Shown here: piece by piece, positions 1-6,697 of the stretch
Position numbering within the stretch: the first letter of the stretch is position 1
How the letters are laid out: each line of letters starts with the position of its first letter
Origin: Acetobacteraceae bacterium
GTDB lineage: Bacteria > Pseudomonadota > Alphaproteobacteria > Acetobacterales > Acetobacteraceae
Assembly (NCBI GenBank): GCA_019689515.1
Contig: JADGHI010000037.1
Coordinates: forward strand, 1 to 15,062
DNA length: 15,062 nt
Direction of reading: 5' to 3'
The notes under the pieces: model-generated
What the model saw: the letters and a program-made list of their open reading frames with translations, nothing else
The model's database searches: none
Told to the model about the DNA's origin: nothing
Position numbers and translations under genes: made by a program

Positions 1-83
1 GATCCCGGCAGGCCGGGGATGGAACGCGGCCCGCCCGACTTGCCCCGGCTGCCTGGGCCCCTCATCTTCGTTCCAGGCTCTCC

Positions 84-1565
84 ATGCGGAGTCCGCTCGC
101 CGTGATCGCCTTGCCGCCGCCCAAGCCCGAGGTCCTCGCCCGCCGTGACGAGATCGTCGCCGCGCTGCGCGCCATTGTCCCCGGCGAGGGCGTCATCGCC
201 GACCCGCTCCGCCTCAGGCCGTACGAGACCGACGGCCTGACGGCCTACAGGCAGCCCCCGCTCGCCGTCGTGCTGCCGACCAGCACGGAGCAGGTCGCCG
301 CCGTGATGCGCTACTGCCATGAGAACGGCATCCGCGTGATTCCGCGTGGCGCCGGCACCTCGCTCTCTGGCGGCGCGCTGCCGCTCGCGGATGCGGTAGT
401 GATCGGCCTGATGCGGATGAACCGCATCCTGGAGGTGGACTACGACAACCGCCTCGCCGTGGTGGAGGCGGGCGTGACCAATCTCGGCATCACCGCCGCC
501 GTCGCGTCCGAGGGCTTCTTCTACGCGCCCGATCCGTCCTCCCAGCTCGCCTGCATGATCGGCGGCAACGTGATGATGAACTCGGGCGGCGCGCACTGCC
601 TGAAATACGGCGTCACCGCCAACAACCTGCTTGGCGTGAAGTTTGTCACCGCCGAGGGCGAGGTGGTCGAGATCGGCGGTCGCCACCTCGATGCCGCGGG
701 CTATGACTGGCTCGGCCTCATCACCGGCAGCGAGGGCCAGCTCGGCATCGTCACCGAGGTGACGGTGCGCATCCTGCGCAGCGCGGAGGGCGCGCGGGCG
801 ATGCTCGCCGCCTTCCGCTCCGTCGAGGTCGCCGGCGCGGCCGTTGCCGCCATCATCGGCAGCGGCATCATCCCCGTCGCGCTGGAGTTCATGGACCGCC
901 CCTGCATCCATGCCTGCGAGGCATTCGCCCATGCCGGCTACCCGCTGGACGCCGAGGCGATGCTGATCATCGAGGTCGAGGGCAGCGAGGCCGAGCAGGA
1001 CATGCTCCTCGGCCGCATCAAGGAGATCTGCGGCCGCTTCGACCCGATCTCGCTGAAGGTCGCGCAGACGGCCGAGGAGAGTGCGGCGATCTGGAAGGGC
1101 CGCAAGGGCGCCTTCGGCGCGGTCGGCCGCATCTCCCCCGACTATCTCTGCATGGACGGCACCATCCCGACCTCCGAGCTGCCGCGCGTGCTCGGCCGCA
1201 TCGGCGAGATGAGCCGCGAATACGGCCTGCAGGTCGCCAACGTGTTCCATGCCGGCGACGGCAACCTCCACCCGCTGATCCTGTTCGACGCCAACGACCC
1301 GGAGAGCACGCGCAAGGCGGAGACCTTCGGCGCGGACATCCTTAAGCTCTGCGTCGAGGTCGGCGGCTGCCTGACCGGCGAGCACGGCGTCGGCGTCGAG
1401 AAGCGCGACCTCATGCCCGTGCAGTTCGCGCCACACGAACTCGCCCAGCAGCGGCGGATCAAGAGCGCCTTCGATCCGGACTGGCTGCTCAACCCCTCCA
1501 AGGTCTTCCCGCTGGAGGGCGACGCAGGCGCCGTGCCCGGCCAGCCGCTCGCCCGCGCGGCATGA
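84..1565 (+). CDS. glcD: Glycolate dehydrogenase FAD-linked subunit GlcD
   Basis: This is the large flavin subunit of glycolate dehydrogenase, which oxidises glycolate to glyoxylate and passes electrons through the iron-sulfur subunit GlcF to the membrane quinone pool. The 493-residue protein has the usual family length. An FAD-binding type 4 (PCMH) domain covers about residues 55-230, with the flavin-binding stretch PRGAGTSLSGG at 87-97, an Asn/Gly-rich NVMMNSGGAH segment at 162-171 and GSEGQLGIVTE near 215-225. The FAD-oxidase C-terminal domain follows, with HAGDGNLHP at 389-397 and GEHGVG at 432-437, both hallmarks of the GlcD/D-lactate dehydrogenase group. The ATG at 84 is the first start and only weak purine-rich sequence precedes it. 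The stop overlaps the glcE start by 4 bp (ATGA), which implies translational coupling. A related D-2-hydroxyacid dehydrogenase is the alternative, but the adjacent glcE supports GlcD. Confidence 0.95.
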   Translation: MRSPLAVIALPPPKPEVLARRDEIVAALRAIVPGEGVIADPLRLRPYETDGLTAYRQPPLAVVLPTSTEQVAAVMRYCHENGIRVIPRGAGTSLSGGALPLADAVVIGLMRMNRILEVDYDNRLAVVEAGVTNLGITAAVASEGFFYAPDPSSQLACMIGGNVMMNSGGAHCLKYGVTANNLLGVKFVTAEGEVVEIGGRHLDAAGYDWLGLITGSEGQLGIVTEVTVRILRSAEGARAMLAAFRSVEVAGAAVAAIIGSGIIPVALEFMDRPCIHACEAFAHAGYPLDAEAMLIIEVEGSEAEQDMLLGRIKEICGRFDPISLKVAQTAEESAAIWKGRKGAFGAVGRISPDYLCMDGTIPTSELPRVLGRIGEMSREYGLQVANVFHAGDGNLHPLILFDANDPESTRKAETFGADILKLCVEVGGCLTGEHGVGVEKRDLMPVQFAPHELAQQRRIKSAFDPDWLLNPSKVFPLEGDAGAVPGQPLARAA

Positions 1566-2764
1566 GCGCGGCACTGCTCGCGCCGGCCTCGGAGGAAGAG
1601 GTCGCCCGGGCCGTCGCCGCGGCTGTCGCCGCTGGCGAGCCCCTCGCGATCGAGGGCAACGGCAGCAAGCGTGCCTTGCTGCGCCCGGTCCAGGCGGCGC
1701 GCACCCTCTCGACCCGCAATCTGACGGGCATCACGCTCTACAGCCCGGAGGAGCTCGTCCTCTCCGCCCGCGCCGGCACGCCGCTGCCGGAGATCGAGGC
1801 GGCGCTGGCCGAGAAGGGCCAGCACCTGATCGCCGAGCCGCCCGACACCCGCGCCCTCTTCGACACCGATGCGCCAGCGACCCTCGGCGGCGTGGTCGCC
1901 GCCAACCTCTCCGGCCCGCGCCGGATCGCCTGGGGGGCGATGCGCGACCACGTGCTGGGCGTGCGCTTCGTCAACGGTGCGGGCGAGGTGATCCGGTCCG
2001 GCGGCCGGGTGCTGAAGAACGTCACCGGCCTCGATCTCGGCAAGCTACTCGCCGGCAGCTACGGGACGCTCGGTGTGCTCACCGAGATCACGCTGAAGGT
2101 GCTGCCCGCGCCGGAGTCCACGGGGAGCCTGGCGCTGCGCGTCCCCGACCTCGCGGCCGGCGTCCGCGCGCTCTCGGCTGGCCTCGGCAGCCCCTTCGGC
2201 CCGACCGGCGCGGCGCTGCTGCCGCAGGGCGCCCCGGCGCTTGGCCTCGAAGGCGTGACGGCGCTGCTGCGTATCGAGGACTTCGCCGAGTCGGTCGCCT
2301 ACCGGCTCGGCCGGCTGCGCGATCTCCTCGCGCCGGCGCTGGGCACGCCGACCCTGCTCGACGCCGGGACCAGCCGCACCCTGTGGCGCATGGTGCGCGA
2401 GGCAAGCCTGCTTGGCGCCACGGCCGCCGAGGCAATCTGGCGCATTTCCGTCCCCCCGACCGCGGGCCCCGTGGTCGCTGCCGCCCTGCGCGAGGAATTC
2501 GGGGCGCGGCTGCTGCTCGACTGGGGTGGTGGCCTGGTCTGGGTCGCCGGGCCGGCCACAGAGGCGGCGCATGCCGCCGTCGTCGCCGCGGCCCGTGCTG
2601 GCGGCGGAACCTGGACCCTGTTCCGCGCCCCCGAGCCCCTGCGCGCGGCCGTGGACGTCCTACCGCCCGAACCGCCGCCGCTCGCCGCCATCGCCGCGCG
2701 GGTGAAGGCGGCGCTCGATCCGAAGGGCGTGCTCAATCCGGGCCGGATGCGCGCTGGCTTCTGA
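1562..2764 (+). CDS. glcE: Glycolate dehydrogenase FAD-binding subunit GlcE
   Basis: This is the second flavin-domain subunit of glycolate dehydrogenase and works with GlcD and GlcF. At 400 residues it is near the family's usual length. It has only the PCMH-type FAD-binding half: an EGNGSKR motif at 31-37, which replaces the PRGxGTS of GlcD, then TLGGVVAANLSGP at 108-119 and a GRVLKNVTGLDLGKLLAGS stretch at 148-166 followed by YGTLGVLTE. All are typical of GlcE. The C-terminal part is Ala/Gly-rich and variable and ends in a VLNPGRM signature, as in the family. The start lies inside the last codons of glcD. The glcF gene does not follow directly: an unrelated membrane-protein gene intervenes. 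Confidence 0.93.
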   Translation: MSAALLAPASEEEVARAVAAAVAAGEPLAIEGNGSKRALLRPVQAARTLSTRNLTGITLYSPEELVLSARAGTPLPEIEAALAEKGQHLIAEPPDTRALFDTDAPATLGGVVAANLSGPRRIAWGAMRDHVLGVRFVNGAGEVIRSGGRVLKNVTGLDLGKLLAGSYGTLGVLTEITLKVLPAPESTGSLALRVPDLAAGVRALSAGLGSPFGPTGAALLPQGAPALGLEGVTALLRIEDFAESVAYRLGRLRDLLAPALGTPTLLDAGTSRTLWRMVREASLLGATAAEAIWRISVPPTAGPVVAAALREEFGARLLLDWGGGLVWVAGPATEAAHAAVVAAARAGGGTWTLFRAPEPLRAAVDVLPPEPPPLAAIAARVKAALDPKGVLNPGRMRAGF

Positions 2765-2810
2765 GCGCGCCGGCATCCGATCGCGCCGGGCCCGTTTTCG
2801 TTGCGTTCAT

Positions 2811-2823
2811 TGATTGCGAATCA
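2811..2823. repeat. Short inverted repeat TGATT-GCG-AATCA
   Basis: A perfect 5-bp dyad with a 3-bp centre lies in the AT-richer spacer between glcE and the membrane-protein gene. A second dyad, GCTTG-AG-CAAGC, lies at 2828-2839. Both sit just upstream of the extended -10 element. They could be regulator sites. The TGCGAATCAT core faintly recalls Fur-type boxes, but the match is partial and no regulator is assigned. Confidence 0.35.
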
Positions 2824-2829
2824 TGCTGC

Positions 2830-2854
2830 TTGAGCAAGCGATACGTGTTATAGT
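2830..2854 (+). promoter_or_regulatory. Candidate extended -10 promoter
   Basis: TGTTATAGT at 2846-2854 matches an extended -10 element (TG, one base, then TATAGT). TTGAGC at 2830-2835 is a possible -35, but the 13-bp spacing is too short, so any activity would rest on the extended -10. The segment is clearly AT-richer than its surroundings. Transcription would start near 2861, at the edge of the dyad at 2862-2877, and would drive the membrane-protein gene separately from glcDE. The promoter is predicted only. Confidence 0.45.
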
Positions 2855-2861
2855 TCGCTGC

Positions 2862-2877
2862 AACTCCACCTGGAGTT
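2862..2877. repeat. Perfect inverted repeat AACTCCA-CC-TGGAGTT over the ribosome binding site
   Basis: Two perfect 7-bp arms are separated by 2 bp. The dyad begins about where transcription from the predicted -10 would start, and it contains the GGAG (2872-2875) that serves as Shine-Dalgarno for the gene starting at 2884. It could be a repressor operator at the start point. As RNA it could fold into a 6-bp stem with a 4-base ACCU loop that hides the ribosome binding site. Both roles are inference. Confidence 0.5.
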
Positions 2878-2883
2878 TCAGGG

Positions 2884-3711
2884 GTGATGGCGCGGACCGT
2901 CCTCGTCGGCCTCACGCTCGTCTTCACCGTCTTCCCGGCCCTCGCGGGTTTGGGGCTCTGGTTCCTGTTGCCGGATCCGCGGGCGCTGCTCGACTCCGGG
3001 CCAGGGGAACTCGGAGCGCTGCTCGCCGGCCTCTTCGCCCCGCCGGCGCTCGCCTTCCTCGCCGCCGCCCATCTGCTCCAGCGGCGTGAGCTCGGCCTGC
3101 TGCGCGACGCCGTGGCCCGAAGCGTCGAGGCGCTGACACTCCAGCAGCAGCAGCTCGGTGTCGCCATCCGCGAATACCGGGCCCAGACGGAGGTGCTGCG
3201 CGCCCAGGGCGAGGCCGTCCAGGAAGGCATACGCGTCGGCCGCCGCCAGATCGACGCGATCGGCCAGCACATGCAGGAGACGCGCGCCCTGCGCCTGACC
3301 GCCGAGTGGGACCTCACGGTGCGCGAGCTGACCATGCTGCTCACCGCCATGTTCCGCCTCGCCTTCGGGTGGCGCCGGGTGGGCGGCGATCCGGACGAGC
3401 CGACGCTTGAGGAAGTGCCGCTGCCCGGCCCGGAGGAACTGGCGCTGCGCATTCTGCGGATGCTGCCGGCCTCGCCGCGCGAGGGTTGGACGCTCGAGAT
3501 GGACCCGCGCTTCGCCCGCCACGCCCGTCGTTACATGGAGGTGTATGAGCGCTTCCTGGCACGGCTGCCGGAGCGAGCCGCGGGCGGTGGCGGCGGGATG
3601 GTCGATCGCGACTTCTTCGAGGCCTCGATCTACGGACAGATCCACGCCCGGCTCTCGCTCCTGCCCCGGCCCGCCGAAGCGGAGGCGGAGCTCGGCGCCG
3701 CCGCCGACTGA
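2884..3711 (+). CDS. Unrecognised membrane-anchored coiled-coil protein
   Basis: I do not recognise this 275-residue protein. Two hydrophobic segments stand near the N-terminus (about residues 5-28 and 44-64 from the GTG), separated by a short acidic/Gly-rich loop, so both ends probably face the same side of the inner membrane. A Gln/Glu/Arg-rich helix at about 66-140, including a QQQQ run, looks like a coiled coil. A mixed helical region follows, with a Pro/Glu-rich linker near 168-185 and a Gly5 run near 234-239. No catalytic motif is visible. GTG 2884 lies 8 bases after GGAG (2872-2875); an in-frame ATG at 2887 is an equally possible start. The gene lies between glcE and glcF but resembles no glycolate-oxidation component. 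It has its own promoter-like region upstream, so it may be an insertion into the operon. Codon use fits its neighbours. Confidence 0.75.
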   Translation: MMARTVLVGLTLVFTVFPALAGLGLWFLLPDPRALLDSGPGELGALLAGLFAPPALAFLAAAHLLQRRELGLLRDAVARSVEALTLQQQQLGVAIREYRAQTEVLRAQGEAVQEGIRVGRRQIDAIGQHMQETRALRLTAEWDLTVRELTMLLTAMFRLAFGWRRVGGDPDEPTLEEVPLPGPEELALRILRMLPASPREGWTLEMDPRFARHARRYMEVYERFLARLPERAAGGGGGMVDRDFFEASIYGQIHARLSLLPRPAEAEAELGAAAD

Positions 3712-3869
3712 ACCGCGAAGCGTCCGGCCGCGGTCCAGCGTCGCGCCATTTCCTGCCAGAGCGTCTGACCGCCCCGGCCGGGCTGCTGGCGCTCCTCCGG
3801 CGCCCATTCCGCACCGACCCGAGGCGGCGCGCCGTAAGACACCACTCGCTCCTGGGCTGGTTGCATCAT
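3630..3869 (-). CDS. Candidate small minus-strand protein (doubtful)
   Basis: A 79-codon open frame reads from a double ATG (3869 and 3866) in the gap between the membrane-protein gene and glcF. A purine-rich AAGGGGGGA stands 8 bases before the first ATG and could act as Shine-Dalgarno. The first 50 residues look protein-like, with a charged Gln/Glu/Arg-rich stretch and an amphipathic WQEMARRWTAAGRF segment. The last 27 or so are Ser/Ala-rich and run antisense to the end of the membrane-protein gene. The G/C share of third positions, about 75% by eye, is lower than in the neighbours and close to background. It could be a small real gene, a remnant, or chance. Confidence 0.28.
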   Translation of the reverse strand: MMQPAQERVVSYGAPPRVGAEWAPEERQQPGRGGQTLWQEMARRWTAAGRFAVQSAAAPSSASASAGRGRSESRAWICP

Positions 3870-4080
3870 GCGGGTGTCCCCCCTTCGGACGAGCCCATCA
3901 GATCGGCGCGGATGGGCACGGGAAGGGCCGGTCCGGGGCAGGGGCGTGGCAGTGTGGGGCGAAAACGTGGCCGACCGTCCGCCCGTCGGTCCCACGCGAT
4001 TGGCCGCGCGCGCAGCCTGCCGCTACTACTGGGGCAGGGCGGGCAGGCGTGATGCCGTGCGCGCTCCGCGAGGTTCAGCG
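3712..4080. other. Gene-poor stretch before glcF
   Basis: These 369 bp separate the membrane-protein gene from glcF. Apart from the doubtful minus-strand ORF, nothing firm is seen. The glcF frame stays open back to 3868, but that extension is Arg/Gly/Pro-rich and unlike any GlcF N-terminus. A weak promoter-like pair, TTGGCC (4000-4005) and TACTAC (4024-4029) with an 18-bp spacer, could give glcF its own transcript. No terminator-like hairpin with a U-run was found. Confidence 0.4.
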
Positions 4081-5439
4081 ATGCAGACCAGCTTCACGCC
4101 CGAGCAGCTCCGCGATCCGGACATGCGGGAATCCAACCGGATCCTTCGCACCTGCGTGCATTGCGGCTTCTGCACCGCGACCTGTCCGACCTTCGTCCTG
4201 CTCGGCGACGAGCTCGATTCCCCGCGCGGGCGCATCTACCTCATCAAGGACATGCTGGAGAGCGGCCGCCCCGCGACGCCGGAGGTGGTGACGCATATCG
4301 ACCGCTGCCTGTCCTGCCTCTCCTGCATGACCACCTGCCCCTCGGGCGTGCACTACATGCACCTGGTGGACCACGCGCGGCGCCACATCGAGGAGACATA
4401 CCGCCGCCCGCTCCCCGAACGCCTGCTACGGCGCCTGCTGAGCCTGCTGCTTCCCTATCCGGGCCGCTTCCGCGCGGCATTGGGCGGCGCCCGGCTCGGG
4501 CGGATGCTGGCCGCGCTGGTACCCGGAACCTCGATGACGGCCGAGCGGCTGCGTGCGATGTTCCGCCTCGCCCCCAGCGCCTTGCCGGCGCCGAGTCCGA
4601 TGCAGCGCCCACAGGTGCATCGCGCGGAAGGGAAGCGTCGTGGCCGCGTCGCGCTGCTCACCGGCTGCGCGCAGCAGGTGCTTGCCCCTTCGATCAACGA
4701 GGCGACGATCCGCCTGCTCACCCGCATGGGCGTCGAGGTGGTGGTCACGCACGGTCAGGGCTGCTGCGGCGCGCTCGACCACCACATGGGCCACCACGCC
4801 CCGGCGATGCGCCTCGCCCGCGCCAACATCGCGGCCTGGAGCGCGGAGATGGAGGATGGCGGGGAGGGGCTGGACGCGGTGGTCGTCAACGCCTCGGGCT
4901 GCGGCACGATGGTGAAGGACTACGGCTTCCTGTTCCGCGAGGAACCCGCGCCCTGGGCGGAACGCGCGGCGAAGGTTGCGGCGATCGCGATGGATGTGAG
5001 CGAGGCGCTGGAACGCTTCGGCTACGCGCCGACGCGCGAGCCGCCCGGGCTCACGGTCGCCTATCATGCGGCGTGCAGCCTCCAGCACGGGCAGAAGATC
5101 ACCGCGCTGCCGAAGGACCTGCTGAAACGCGCCGGCTTCGCGGTGAAGGAGCCGGCGGAGGCGCATCTCTGCTGCGGCTCCGCCGGGACCTACAACCTGC
5201 TGCAGCCGGAGATCGCCGGGAAGCTGCGCGAGCGCAAGCTCGGCCATCTGGAGCGCACGCACGCGGACCTGATCGCCACCGGCAACATCGGCTGCCTAAC
5301 GCAGCTTACGGGCGGTGCATTGCCCGTGGTGCACACGGTGGAGCTGCTCGACTGGATGGCGGGCGGGCCGGAGCCCGGCGCGGTGGCTCAGGCGCGGCGG
5401 GCTCGTCGGGAGGCGATGGCCGAGCAGGGCGCTCGCTGA
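4081..5439 (+). CDS. glcF: Glycolate dehydrogenase iron-sulfur subunit GlcF
   Basis: This is the electron-transfer subunit that links GlcDE to the quinone pool at the inner face of the cytoplasmic membrane. The 452-residue protein carries two 4Fe-4S sites of ferredoxin type: Cys25, Cys28, Cys31 and Cys35, each group ending in CP, and Cys76, Cys79, Cys82 and Cys86. Two cysteine-rich CCG domains follow: Cys196 with GCCG at 227-230 and a GCG at 273-275, then Cys332 with CCGS at 364-367. This is the complete GlcF layout at normal length. ATG 4081 is chosen because GAGG (4070-4073) lies 7 bases upstream and the protein then begins MQTSFTPEQL, as in the family. The frame is open further upstream but without homology-like sequence. 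The gene is detached from glcDE by about 1.3 kb. Confidence 0.95.
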   Translation: MQTSFTPEQLRDPDMRESNRILRTCVHCGFCTATCPTFVLLGDELDSPRGRIYLIKDMLESGRPATPEVVTHIDRCLSCLSCMTTCPSGVHYMHLVDHARRHIEETYRRPLPERLLRRLLSLLLPYPGRFRAALGGARLGRMLAALVPGTSMTAERLRAMFRLAPSALPAPSPMQRPQVHRAEGKRRGRVALLTGCAQQVLAPSINEATIRLLTRMGVEVVVTHGQGCCGALDHHMGHHAPAMRLARANIAAWSAEMEDGGEGLDAVVVNASGCGTMVKDYGFLFREEPAPWAERAAKVAAIAMDVSEALERFGYAPTREPPGLTVAYHAACSLQHGQKITALPKDLLKRAGFAVKEPAEAHLCCGSAGTYNLLQPEIAGKLRERKLGHLERTHADLIATGNIGCLTQLTGGALPVVHTVELLDWMAGGPEPGAVAQARRARREAMAEQGAR

Positions 5440-5468
5440 CATCGCCGATCAGGGCCGAGCCGGCGGCC

Positions 5469-5500
5469 CGGCCGGCCGCGCGCTGTCGTCCGGCCGGCCG
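5469..5500. terminator. GC-rich hairpin 3' of glcF
   Basis: Two CGGCCGGCCG arms (5469-5478 and 5491-5500) can form a perfect 10-bp stem with a 12-base loop, 30 bp after the glcF stop. No U-run follows, so it is not a classical intrinsic terminator. A second stem (CGCCGCGC 5499-5506 with GCGCGGCG 5514-5521) overlaps its 3' arm by two bases and could be an alternative fold. The arms are pure G/C and each is self-complementary, which lowers their weight in DNA of this composition. Confidence 0.4.
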
Positions 5501-5548
5501 CCGCGCCATTTCCGCGCGGCGAGGCCTGTTTCTGCTGGCGCCGTTGCT

Positions 5549-5578
5549 ATTGCGGCAATCCGGGCCACCGCTGGTGGC
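5549..5578. repeat. Two adjacent small dyads in the convergent gap
   Basis: ATTGC-G-GCAAT (5549-5559) and GCCACC-GCT-GGTGGC (5564-5578) are perfect inverted repeats lying side by side between the glcF and pirin genes. Another, CCTTGG-CT-CCAAGG, lies at 5616-5629. They form part of a run of hairpins between two converging genes and may contribute to termination or mRNA end protection. Confidence 0.4.
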
Positions 5579-5635
5579 ACCGCGTGTTGCTCGAAGCCGC
5601 CGCGCCCCGCCGTTGCCTTGGCTCCAAGGAACGCC

Positions 5636-5654
5636 GCTGAGGCAGCGCCTCAGC
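5636..5654. terminator. Candidate bidirectional terminator at the pirin 3' end
   Basis: GCTGAGGC (5636-5643) and GCCTCAGC (5647-5654) form a perfect 8-bp stem with a 3-base loop. The stem spans the pirin stop codon at 5650-5652. Read rightward it is followed by TTGT, which is weakly U-rich; read leftward there is no U-run. It is best placed as a shared terminator for the converging glcF and pirin transcripts. Confidence 0.45.
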
Positions 5655-6606
5655 TTGTCGGCGATCCCGCGCTCACCTCCTGCCCCTCGGTGCGCGCCGT
5701 CACGCGGCCCTCCGGTAGCGGGATGAACTCCACATCGTCGCCCGGGATCTTGCCGAACCGCCCAGCCTTCCAGTCGGCCTTCGCCTGCTCGATGCGCTCG
5801 CGCGAAGAGGAGACGAAGTTCCAGAAGATGTAGCGCGGCCCGTCCATCGCCGCCCCGCCGAGAAGCAGCAGGCGCGCGCCCTCGGGCCGGGCCCCGCGCA
5901 GCGCGATCGCGTCCCCGGCGCGGAAGAGCAGCATCCGCCCGGCCTCGAAGCGTGTGCCCGCGACCTCGACCACGCCTTCCACAACATAGGCCGCGCGCTC
6001 TTCGTGCTCCTCCGGCAGCGGCAGCGCCGCGCCCGGGGCCAGTGCGACATCGGCATAGAACAGCGGCGAGGTGATGGCGACCGGCGCGCGCAGCCCCCAG
6101 GCCTCCCCCGCCACGAGGCGCAGGCGCATCCCGTCCTCATCCGCGACAGGCAGGCTGGCGGCGTCATGGTGCGCGAAATCCGGCGCCACCTCCTCGGCCG
6201 ATTTCGGCAGCGCGACCCAGGACTGGATGCCGAACAGGCGGTTGCGGCGGACGCGCAGCGCCGCGTCCGTGCGCTCGGAATGGGCGATGCCGCGCCCCGC
6301 CGTCATCCAGTTCACGTCGCCTGGGACGATCGCCTGGTGCGAGCCGAGGCTGTCGCGGTGCAGGATCTCGCCCTGGAACAGGTAGGTGACGGTGGCCAGG
6401 CCGATGTGCGGATGCGGCCGCACATCGAGGCCCTGGCCGACGAGGAACTCGCCCGGCCCCATCTGGTCGAAGAAGATGAAGGGGCCGACCATCTGGCGTT
6501 CGCGCGCCGGAAGGGCGCGGCGCACTTCGAACCCGCCCAGGTCGTGGGCGCGCGGCAGGAGCACCAGTTCGACCTCAGGCGGCGGCTGCGTCGCGGGGCT
6601 GCTCAT
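5650..6606 (-). CDS. Pirin family protein
   Basis: This is a cytoplasmic bicupin of the pirin family. Members bind iron or another metal, and some show quercetin 2,3-dioxygenase activity or act as redox-sensing cofactors. At 318 residues it is full length. The N-terminal cupin carries the expected metal ligands: His65 and His67 in RPHPHIG and His109 and Glu111 in AGRGIAHSE, matching the His/His/His/Glu set of known pirins. A second cupin domain follows from about residue 170, and the C-terminus has the typical PRYIFWNFVSSSRERIEQA signature near 270-290. ATG 6606 is chosen because GAGGAG lies 8-9 bases upstream and the protein then begins just before the conserved domain; the open frame beyond it is not homologous. 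It lies downstream of the phosphoribosyltransferase on the same strand, with a hairpin between them, so it may have its own transcript. The biological substrate is unknown. Confidence 0.93.
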   Translation of the reverse strand: MSSPATQPPPEVELVLLPRAHDLGGFEVRRALPARERQMVGPFIFFDQMGPGEFLVGQGLDVRPHPHIGLATVTYLFQGEILHRDSLGSHQAIVPGDVNWMTAGRGIAHSERTDAALRVRRNRLFGIQSWVALPKSAEEVAPDFAHHDAASLPVADEDGMRLRLVAGEAWGLRAPVAITSPLFYADVALAPGAALPLPEEHEERAAYVVEGVVEVAGTRFEAGRMLLFRAGDAIALRGARPEGARLLLLGGAAMDGPRYIFWNFVSSSRERIEQAKADWKAGRFGKIPGDDVEFIPLPEGRVTARTEGQEVSAGSPTS

Positions 6607-6641
6607 CAGGGGGGCTCCTCGGGCATTCAGGGCAGGAAACC

Positions 6642-6668
6642 GCCGATCCGCCGGGCATGCGGCTCGGC
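6642..6668 (-). terminator. Possible terminator between phosphoribosyltransferase and pirin genes
   Basis: A 10-position stem with one mismatch (outer arms GCCGA and TCGGC, inner arms CCGC and GCGG) and a 7-base loop lies between the two minus-strand genes. In the transcribed direction GGTTTCC follows, a very short U-run. Termination or attenuation here is plausible but not certain. Confidence 0.35.
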
Positions 6669-6697
6669 TGGACGGGGACAGGCCGGAGGCAGTCCGC

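Noticed and set aside
2811..2835. Fur or RirA box upstream of the membrane-protein gene
   Set aside because: The TGCGAATCAT resemblance covers only one half, and the second half does not match; TGA-N9-TCA spacing is wrong by two bases.
2849..2877. MerR-type operator
   Set aside because: The dyad lies downstream of the -10 element, whereas MerR-family sites lie between -35 and -10.
3868..4080. N-terminal extension of GlcF by 71 codons
   Set aside because: The extension is Arg/Gly/Pro-rich and unlike the family; ATG 4081 has GAGG at 7 bases and gives the usual length.
4161..5726. Second plus-strand frame of 521 codons over glcF
   Set aside because: Out-of-frame reading of glcF; the Cys motifs belong to the other frame.
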